Shown here in pieces: positions 34,859 to 40,931 of a DNA stretch of 40,931 nt (position 1 is the stretch's first letter; the number at the start of each line of letters is the position of its first letter). The stretch is taken from positions 1-40,931 of the forward strand of contig CALDSD010000011.1 in the NCBI GenBank assembly GCA_937911325.1. The letters are read 5' to 3'. The translations under genes were made by a program, and so were the position numbers. The notes below the pieces were generated by a model. That model searched no databases. It was given only the letters and a program-made list of their open reading frames with translations, and had not been told where the DNA came from. The stretch is from an uncultured Neomegalonema sp. (GTDB lineage Bacteria; Pseudomonadota; Alphaproteobacteria; Rhodobacterales; Rhodobacteraceae).

Positions 34859-35494
34859 GTGTGGCGTCGATCAAAACAAACTGCCGGAGCGAGTGAGAAA
34901 CCGAACGAACAGACGACAGAGCCTGTCGCAACCGGTCCTGAACAAGCCGTTGCGCAGGCAGTTGATGCGCTGTCTCCACCGGCCCCTCTCGAGCCGCCTG
35001 CGGCGGAGCCCACGCCCGACGTCGCGGCGACGGAGGACGAGCGGAGCAAGTCCGAGCCGACGCTGTTATTGGCGAGACTGGGTGAGATTATTTTGGTTTT
35101 GTCCCAGGATCCGGCTTATCGCTCTATGCCCCTTGGCGCGGCGCAGAGCTTGATCACGAGTGGTTTGCGGTCTGGGAAGCACTCGGTTCTCCGAGCCAAT
35201 GTCGCGAAAGACGATGACCGAACGGTCCCTGTCGCCGCCGCGGTGTGGGCGAGTGTTTCCAGCGAAGTCGATGCGGCGCTCGAGCGTGCGCGAGCAAAGG
35301 AAGAGCGCTTTGTGTTGGAAGCCGCGCATTGGAACAGCGGCGAGCATTTGTGGCTGATCGTTCTCGCGGGCCGAGACGCCGCCCGCTCAGCGCTGATCGA
35401 AAAGCTGAAAGAGGGGCCGTTCAAGGACCGAGAGCGGAAGCAGCCGCGGTCAGAGCCTGCGAGCGAGACCTCGACCGCCGCGACGGCGGGCTGA
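34859..35494 (+). CDS. HlyC/RTX toxin-activating lysine-acyltransferase-like protein, divergent
   Basis: A 211-residue protein. The first ~65 residues are a proline/alanine/glutamate-rich disordered region. Residues 68-195 follow the HlyC pattern: LGEIILVLSQDP, then a central segment, VAAAVWASVSSEVDAAL (like the SWAxxSxExE block) and HWNSGEHLWLI (like the DWTSGDRxW block). HlyC enzymes transfer an acyl chain from acyl-ACP to a toxin lysine using a His and an Asp. Here the expected histidine after the SxxP segment is Tyr87, and the expected acid before W is His157, so either chemistry differs or activity is lost. No RTX toxin or type I secretion gene is near. The start is GTG 34859 behind GAGGAG; a TTG or ATG alternative is not evident. 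Confidence 0.72.
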   Translation: MWRRSKQTAGASEKPNEQTTEPVATGPEQAVAQAVDALSPPAPLEPPAAEPTPDVAATEDERSKSEPTLLLARLGEIILVLSQDPAYRSMPLGAAQSLITSGLRSGKHSVLRANVAKDDDRTVPVAAAVWASVSSEVDAALERARAKEERFVLEAAHWNSGEHLWLIVLAGRDAARSALIEKLKEGPFKDRERKQPRSEPASETSTAATAG

Positions 35495-35564
35495 GAATGC
35501 TCGGGGCTGCCAATTCCAACAATCGGGCGCCAGCGCGCATGCTCCGCCGGATCTCGCCGCTCGC

Positions 35565-38500
35565 TCACCTGGCGTTAGGCTGCGTCGTCCCCGCGAGTTC
35601 TGCTTCGAGCTCTTGCGCGCCGGCGACGCGCGGACGCGACAATGGAGCGATCAGGGCGTAGGCCGCCGGGGTAAGAAAGAGCGTGAAAGCCGCAGCCAGA
35701 CCCAGCCCGCCGAAGACGACCCAGCCGATTGCAGCGCGGGCCTCAGCCCCCGGACCTTCGCTGAGGATCAAGGGCAATCCCGCCAAGACGGTGGAGGCGA
35801 GGGTCATTGCGATCGGTCTAAGACGCGCGCGGGCGGCGGCGTATGCCGCATCAATCACCTTGGCGCCTTGATCGCGCAATTGGTCGGCGTACTCGACCAG
35901 CAATATCCCGTTCTTCGCCATGATCCCAATCAGCAGAAGCACGCCGATCTGGCTATAGATATTGACTGTCGTTCCCGTCAGCCACAGCGCATAAACCGCC
36001 GCGCAGATCCCAAATGGCGCCGTCGTCATCACCACAAGCGCGCTGGTCACGCTTTCAAACTGGGCGACAAGGACCAGGAAAACGACAATCAACGCGATTG
36101 CGAATGTGACCGTCATCTCGGCCGAGGTCTCCTCAAGGACCGCGGCTTGTCCCAAGAACAGAATTCCGATGCCGTCCGGCAAGGTCTGCTGGCCGACGCT
36201 GCGCACGATGTCCATCGCCTCGCGCAGCGAGATGTCCGGCGACAGGGCCGCGTTGATCCCAACCGCGCGCCGCTGTCCATGTCGGTCCAGCTCGGCCGAG
36301 ACGCCCTGTTCTTCGAAGGTCACCAATTGCGACATCTGCACGAGGCCGCCGTCGCGGCTTCGCACGTAGAGGTTCATCAGGTCGATCGGATCCCGAATGG
36401 CGCCGGCTGACGATTGCAGGACAACCGGAACCGCTTCGTCCTCGATCGTCAGTTCGAGCAGTTCGTCTTCATCCACGAGCGCCCGCAAGGTCGATGAAAG
36501 CTCATCCATCGATACGCCGAGGTCAGAGGCGCGCGCCCGGTCAATGCCGATCGACAGCTGCGGCTGCGTCGCCTGATAATCGACCCGGATGCGAGAGAGC
36601 CCTTCGATCGCTTCCAGTCGATCGGCGAACTCGAACGCCGCTTCCGCGATTTGCGGATAGGAAGCGCCGGTCAGAGCGACCCTGACGCTGCCGCCGGACC
36701 CGCCTCTGAGCCTCAGGCTGTTCCCTCGGCTGAACCGTGGTTGGGTTCCGACCAACGTCGAAAGCTCCTCATCGAGATGCGCTTCGATTTCGCTTTGCGT
36801 GATGTCGCGCGCCCTCCAGTCGACAAGTCGCGCGCCCACATACCCGCGATTGAGGTCGTATCGGCCCGTTATCGAAGAAACGCTCTCGACGACGCCTGCC
36901 TCGACCCATGGGGCGAACATGCTCTCGACGACTTCGACTTGTCGATCGGTGTGGTCGAGACCCACGCCGTCGGGCCCCTGCATCCGCACAGTCACCTGGC
37001 CTCGGTCCTCGGCCGGAATGAGCTCCTCTCCGATCTGGCCGTAGATCAATGCGGCGGAGCTGGCGACGCCTCCGGCCACGACCAACGCCACCAGGGGAGC
37101 GGCCAGCACAGGCCGCAGCAGCCGCGCGTAAGCGTTCCCCAAGATGCGGGCAACCGGTCCGGGGCCGTCGGCTTGGCGCAAACCCGGGGTGAGCGAAGCG
37201 ACGGTCGGGACCAGAGAGAGCGCGACAAACGACGACAGCGCCACCGCGATTGCGAGGACGAAGCCAAACTCGGTGAAAAGCCGTCCCGCCGCGCTGGGCA
37301 GGAAAGAGATCGGCAAGAACACGGCCACCAGGGTCAGGGTCGTCGCGATAACAGCGAAAAACACCTGGCGGGCGCCCAAGACCGCCGCGGCGCGCGGCCC
37401 CTCGCCGGCGTTCCGCCTTCTCTGGATGTTCTCCGTCACGACAATGGCGTCGTCGACCACCAGACCTGTGGCCAAAACAAGCGCGAGCAGCGTGACGAGG
37501 TTGATCGAAAACCCGAGCAGCCAGATCGCCGCGAGCGCGCCAACAAGCGAAACCGGGATCGCAAGCGCGGGAGGGAACGTCGCAGCAACCCGGCCGGTGA
37601 AAAGCCAGATCACCAGGACCACAATGACGAAGGACATCGCCAGCGCTGAAACGACTTCGGTGATCGCGCCCCGCACGAACAGCGCCGCGTCGCTGGTGAT
37701 CTCATATCTCAGATCAGGATGCTGCTGTTCAAGTCGTTGCATCGCCGCCTTCACGCCGTCGGAGATGCGAACGCTGTTCGACTTCGCCTGTCGCACGACG
37801 TTCAGGCTCACCATCTCGCGCCCATTCAACCGAGCGATGCTGGTCGCGGTCTGCGGCGCAAAGTAGATCGCCGCGACGTCGCCGAGCCTGACAGGGTCGC
37901 GAACCATCAGCTGCTCGATCTTCACCGGATCGGAGACGGTCGCGTCGGCTCTCACCAGAACTTCCAGCTCGTTGGCCTCAAAGCTGCCGACAGGAGCATC
38001 GAACTGCGCCGCCGAGATCACCGAGGACACGTCTCCGATGGACAGACCGTACGCCGCCAGCCGCTTGGGATCGACTTCAACCCTCAGCACGCGGGGACGC
38101 TCCCCCGACAGATTGACGTCGGCGATGCCTTCGATCGCCATGATTTCGGGAATGAACTCTTCGCGCGCCTGACGAGAGAGCGTTTCGATTGGATCCGTCT
38201 CGCTCCACAGCGCGATGCGAACGACCGGACTGGCGTCGGCGTCCGACTTGATCACGACAAGATCCTCGACGCCGTCTGGCAGCTTGCGCTCGATGCGGTT
38301 CACCGCCTCGCGTACGTCGCTTGCGGCTTCGTTCAGATCTCGGTCGGCGCGGAACTCGGCAAAGAGGCGAAAGTTCCCCTCTTCGGACGAGGACCGGACG
38401 GATTGCACGCCTTCGACCCGCGCGACGGCGCCTTCGACGATCGACGTCACTTCGGCGTCGACCGTGGTGGGAGAGGCGCCCGGATAGTTCGCGCGGACGG

Positions 38501-38687
38501 CGACGACCGGTTCGTCGATGTTCGGCAGTTCTCGGATCTCGAGCCCCAGAAGCGCCGCAAGGCCGGCGGTGACGATCAAGAGGCTCATCACCGCGGAAAG
38601 ATAGGGGCGACGAACGCTCAGGCCGGCCAGACCGCCGGTGGAGTGCGGTCCTGGTTCGGATTGCGAAGCTTGTGCGGGGCGGCTCAT
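35565..38687 (-). CDS. RND multidrug efflux permease (HAE1/AcrB family)
   Basis: A 1040-residue inner-membrane proton-driven pump, the full family length. Twelve helices lie in two halves with two large periplasmic loops (about 45-335 and 555-865). The proton relay is present: paired aspartates in GLVVDDAIVVTENI (helix 4) and the lysine in GIMAKNGILLVEYADQL (helix 10). It opens with SVRRPYLSAVMSLLIV and IDEPVVAVRANYPGASP. Its ATG overlaps the adaptor stop by one base (TAATG). No outer-membrane TolC-like gene is adjacent, so it must borrow one. The sequence is nearer the MexF/OqxB-like or generic alphaproteobacterial group than AcrB proper, and substrates cannot be assigned. Confidence 0.94.
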   Translation of the reverse strand: MSRPAQASQSEPGPHSTGGLAGLSVRRPYLSAVMSLLIVTAGLAALLGLEIRELPNIDEPVVAVRANYPGASPTTVDAEVTSIVEGAVARVEGVQSVRSSSEEGNFRLFAEFRADRDLNEAASDVREAVNRIERKLPDGVEDLVVIKSDADASPVVRIALWSETDPIETLSRQAREEFIPEIMAIEGIADVNLSGERPRVLRVEVDPKRLAAYGLSIGDVSSVISAAQFDAPVGSFEANELEVLVRADATVSDPVKIEQLMVRDPVRLGDVAAIYFAPQTATSIARLNGREMVSLNVVRQAKSNSVRISDGVKAAMQRLEQQHPDLRYEITSDAALFVRGAITEVVSALAMSFVIVVLVIWLFTGRVAATFPPALAIPVSLVGALAAIWLLGFSINLVTLLALVLATGLVVDDAIVVTENIQRRRNAGEGPRAAAVLGARQVFFAVIATTLTLVAVFLPISFLPSAAGRLFTEFGFVLAIAVALSSFVALSLVPTVASLTPGLRQADGPGPVARILGNAYARLLRPVLAAPLVALVVAGGVASSAALIYGQIGEELIPAEDRGQVTVRMQGPDGVGLDHTDRQVEVVESMFAPWVEAGVVESVSSITGRYDLNRGYVGARLVDWRARDITQSEIEAHLDEELSTLVGTQPRFSRGNSLRLRGGSGGSVRVALTGASYPQIAEAAFEFADRLEAIEGLSRIRVDYQATQPQLSIGIDRARASDLGVSMDELSSTLRALVDEDELLELTIEDEAVPVVLQSSAGAIRDPIDLMNLYVRSRDGGLVQMSQLVTFEEQGVSAELDRHGQRRAVGINAALSPDISLREAMDIVRSVGQQTLPDGIGILFLGQAAVLEETSAEMTVTFAIALIVVFLVLVAQFESVTSALVVMTTAPFGICAAVYALWLTGTTVNIYSQIGVLLLIGIMAKNGILLVEYADQLRDQGAKVIDAAYAAARARLRPIAMTLASTVLAGLPLILSEGPGAEARAAIGWVVFGGLGLAAAFTLFLTPAAYALIAPLSRPRVAGAQELEAELAGTTQPNAR

Positions 38688-39790
38688 TATCGCCTCGCCG
38701 CCGGGTCAGCGACCGCCTGAAGCGCGCGCCCTTGCGTAAGACGTTTGGCGCCTTCGACCACAACCAGATCGCCCGCGTTGAGGTCCCCTTCGACCAGAAC
38801 GCCCTCGGTTCGCCGCCGGATCAGCCGGACGGCGACGCGATCAGCTTTCCCGTCGACCGCTCGCCAGACGTAAAGCCCCTCGCGTGAGAATTGCAGCGCT
38901 AGTTCCGGGACGCTGGGGTAGCGCGCGCCTTCCAGGTTCAGGCGGACCTCAAACGAGGCCCCGGGTCGGAGCCTGTCGTCCGGGTTCGGCGCGGCGATGC
39001 GAATTCGGGCGGAGCGGCTCACAGCGTCGACGCGAGAGTCGATCGCGGCGACCGCGCCTGTGATCTCCAATCCCGGAGCCGCGGGGTTCACGACAGCGAC
39101 CGGCATCTCAAGGCGGATCCGCGGCAACAGCAGCTCCGGCGCTTCGAACTCGATCAGCAGCACGCTGCGGTCGTCGAATGTCGCGACCACGTCGTCGCTG
39201 TCGATCCAGTCGCCGACTTCGACTTCCGGGATCGACGCGACGCCGTCGAACGGGGCGCGTAGACTGCGATCTTTCAGCGTCTGCCGGGCGCGCTCAAGTT
39301 CGAGGCGCGCGATCCTGGCCGCCGTGCGCGCATTGTCGAGGTTCGCTTGAGCTGTGAAACCTCTGTCCTCGAGCTGCTCCGCGCGCCCCAGACTGCGGTC
39401 GGCCTGTTCCAAGCGCGCTTCGGCCAGCGCGACCTCGAGCCGTTCATCGACGTCGTCCAGACGCAACAAGACTTCTCCGGCGGCGAACCGCGCGCCGGCC
39501 GCGAGAGCCATTTCGACGATCTTGCCTTCGCTTTCCCCGCGTAGGGAGACGGATCGCTGCGCGCGCCCGGTTCCCAACGCTTCAAGGTACAGATCGTCGT
39601 CGGCCAGAGCCACGTTCGCGGTGACGACGCGGATCGCCGGGCTCTGGCTCTTAGCGACCTCGGTGGTTTGATCCGGCGATACGCCGAGCGCGCTGGAAAT
39701 GGCGCCGCGCGCGCTCCAGAGCCCCGCCGCCAGTAAAATGATCACGAGCGAGACGAGAGCCTGTTTTCCGAACGAAACACCGCGGATCAT
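38687..39790 (-). CDS. RND efflux periplasmic adaptor (membrane fusion protein)
   Basis: A 367-residue adaptor that links the RND permease to an outer-membrane channel. An N-terminal anchor helix (about 9-27) is followed by the lipoyl half-motif LRGESEGKIVEMALAAGARFAAGE, a short alpha-hairpin (about 120-170: EVALAEARLEQADRSLG to RLELERARQTL), the second lipoyl half (RSLRAPFDGVASIPEVEVGDWI) and beta-barrel domains (MPVAVVNP, IRIAAPNPDDRLRPGASFEVRL). The anchor helix has no lipobox cysteine. It is first in a two-gene unit, translationally coupled to the permease. Confidence 0.93.
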   Translation of the reverse strand: MIRGVSFGKQALVSLVIILLAAGLWSARGAISSALGVSPDQTTEVAKSQSPAIRVVTANVALADDDLYLEALGTGRAQRSVSLRGESEGKIVEMALAAGARFAAGEVLLRLDDVDERLEVALAEARLEQADRSLGRAEQLEDRGFTAQANLDNARTAARIARLELERARQTLKDRSLRAPFDGVASIPEVEVGDWIDSDDVVATFDDRSVLLIEFEAPELLLPRIRLEMPVAVVNPAAPGLEITGAVAAIDSRVDAVSRSARIRIAAPNPDDRLRPGASFEVRLNLEGARYPSVPELALQFSREGLYVWRAVDGKADRVAVRLIRRRTEGVLVEGDLNAGDLVVVEGAKRLTQGRALQAVADPAARR

Positions 39791-39813
39791 TCAAATGCTC
39801 CGTCAACGCTCTC

Positions 39814-39845
39814 ATGCGCGCAACGCGCATTGGTCAGAAGGACCA
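39814..39845. promoter_or_regulatory. Tandem dyads between the efflux operon and the propeller gene
   Basis: ATGCGCG-CAA-CGCGCAT (39814-39830) and directly after it TGGTC-AGAAG-GACCA (39831-39845), both perfect inverted repeats, begin 23 bp upstream of the adaptor start codon. This suggests one or two repressor sites controlling the pump. No regulator gene is adjacent. Confidence 0.45.
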
Positions 39846-39997
39846 TAGCGGCGAAACGAGGCTTGCGTCACGTCTCCGTCTCGCCGCTTCGGGTCCTGCA
39901 AACGACATGCAAGTTCGCCCCCTGACATCTCGGGCGAGGTTAAACCCTCATCGCCGGCCCTCGCAAACGTCCGGGTCTTGTGCCAGCGTCTTCGCGT

Positions 39998-40915
39998 ATG
40001 AGCTCGGATGCGCGCCCACAGACTGTCTCTGCAACGCGGTTGCCTCAAAACCCGATCGTTCGCCCTTTCGCGGAGAGGCGGATGGGGGCCAATGTGAACG
40101 GGCCTTCCGTGATCAGGTGCCCAAATTGGCTGAGCGGAGCCTTGGGCCGCTACCATCTCTATTTCGCGCATCACCTGGGCTCCTACATCCGGCTTGCGTA
40201 TTCCGATCATATCGAGGGGCCCTGGAGCATCCATGCGCCCGGCGTCCTCGACATCTCCGATGCGCCGATGTTCTACGAGCACCTCGCGTCGCCCGACGTC
40301 CATGTGCACGAGGACACTCGGGAGATCCGCATGTATCTTCACGGCGTCTCCGACCCAAACCCTTGGACCGAGCCCCAGCAAGCGACCTGTTTGGCTGTGA
40401 GCGCTGACGGGCTGCGCTTTGACGTTTCGCGCCCCTTTCTTGGCGCCTCCTACTTTCGCGTCTGGCGCTGTGGAGGATGGTGCTACGCGTTCTCGGTCGG
40501 CGGCGCCCTTTGGCGGTCTCGCGATGGCGTCACGCCGTTTGAGCAGGGGCGACGGCCCCCGGGTTTACCCGCCAGAACCCGTCATCTGGCGGTTCTGCAG
40601 CGGGGTCGTCGTCTTTGGGTCGCTTGGACGGTGATCGGCGATGCGCCAGAACGGATCTACCTTGGCTGGATCGATCTGTCCCAAGACTGGAGCGACTGGA
40701 GCATCGAAGGATCGCAGGAGCTCTTGCGCCCGGAGACGGCATGGGAAGGCGCCGAGTTGCCGATCGAGCCGTCGCGACCTGGCGTCTGCGTGGACCCGAT
40801 GAACGCGCTTCGCGATCCGTGCTTCTTTTGCGAGGACGGCGTCGATTACCTGCTTTATGCGGCGGCAGGCGAGAACGCGATTGGGATTGCAAAGCTCTCG
40901 GGTCTGGAGATCTAG
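39998..40915 (+). CDS. Beta-propeller protein of the GH43-like type
   Basis: A 305-residue protein (311 if the upstream GTG at 39980 is used). Its repeats resemble five-bladed beta-propeller glycosidases of the GH43/GH68/GH32 type: NGPSVIRCPNW, GRYHLYFAHHLGSYIRLAYSDHIEGPW, ASPDVHVHEDTREIRMYLHG, YLGWIDLSQDW and a final DYLLYAAAGENAIGIAKL. The short blade words (YFAHH, LAYSD, SPDVHV, MYLHG) are what one sees in uncharacterised GH43-like proteins; catalytic acids cannot be assigned with confidence. No signal peptide is visible, so it is predicted to be cytosolic. It is divergent from the efflux operon. The gene ends 16 bp before the window edge. Confidence 0.75.
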   Translation: MSSDARPQTVSATRLPQNPIVRPFAERRMGANVNGPSVIRCPNWLSGALGRYHLYFAHHLGSYIRLAYSDHIEGPWSIHAPGVLDISDAPMFYEHLASPDVHVHEDTREIRMYLHGVSDPNPWTEPQQATCLAVSADGLRFDVSRPFLGASYFRVWRCGGWCYAFSVGGALWRSRDGVTPFEQGRRPPGLPARTRHLAVLQRGRRLWVAWTVIGDAPERIYLGWIDLSQDWSDWSIEGSQELLRPETAWEGAELPIEPSRPGVCVDPMNALRDPCFFCEDGVDYLLYAAAGENAIGIAKLSGLEI

Positions 40916-40931
40916 GGAAACCCCGTTCTGC

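Noticed and set aside
36651-37649. Plus-strand open frame of 332 codons
   Set aside because: Antisense to the RND permease; charged low-complexity product.
1-40931. CRISPR arrays, tRNA/rRNA genes, insertion sequences or prophage
   Set aside because: No regularly spaced repeats, transposase or integrase motifs or structural RNA signatures were recognised by eye on either strand.

Overview
The window looks like the chromosome of an aerobic alphaproteobacterium, probably of the Rhizobiales/Rhodobacterales sphere. The grounds are the GC-rich codon use, a Rhizobium-type glycerol ABC transporter (glpVSTPQU) beside glpRDK, a malyl-CoA lyase/malate thiokinase set, a GlpU-type small membrane protein and an orphan HlyC-like acyltransferase. 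No rRNA, tRNA, CRISPR array, transposase or integrase was seen. The first ~1.6 kb looks less GC-rich by eye than the rest.

Layout. (1) 1-7382 is a loose accessory stretch. It holds a Tat-exported flavin amine oxidase whose two halves are in swapped order, a LysR regulator divergent from a TauE/SafE exporter plus GNAT acetyltransferase, and a small secreted protein divergent from a membrane-anchored winged-helix/TPR regulator. (2) 7383-11003 is a four-gene run: an unrecognised protein, malyl-CoA lyase (mcl) and malate-CoA ligase beta and alpha (mtkA, mtkB). Together the enzymes turn malate plus CoA and ATP into malyl-CoA and then acetyl-CoA plus glyoxylate, the end of the serine cycle. (3) 11221-18063 holds a DMT exporter divergent from a LysR regulator, then a minus-strand group: an EutA/maleate-isomerase-like protein, a non-pyrrolysine MttB-like methyltransferase and an orphan peptide/nickel-type solute-binding protein. 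Next to mcl-mtk this suggests use of methylated nitrogen compounds, which is inference. (4) 18332-24266 holds a CopA copper exporter behind a near-ideal CueR-type promoter, a double-VOC protein, a GreA/GreB-like protein, a LuxR-type regulator and a secreted YHS-domain protein.

(5) 24410-34560 is a complete glycerol module. glpR-glpD-glpK run left and glpV-glpS-glpT-glpP-glpQ-glpU run right from a shared control region. The binding protein, two permeases, two ATPases and GlpU import glycerol; GlpK phosphorylates it and GlpD oxidises it to dihydroxyacetone phosphate. The two ATPases carry complementary motif losses, so the dimer should have one good and one degenerate ATP site. (6) 34859-40915 holds an HlyC-like acyltransferase with substitutions at the expected catalytic positions, an RND efflux pump with its adaptor, and a divergent beta-propeller protein of the GH43-like type.

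The items most worth a second look are the swapped-order amine oxidase, the asymmetric GlpS/GlpT pair, the divergent HlyC-like protein, the unknown ORF leading the mcl-mtk run, the MttB-like cluster, and the LysR gene that reads through a terminator hairpin into its convergent neighbour.
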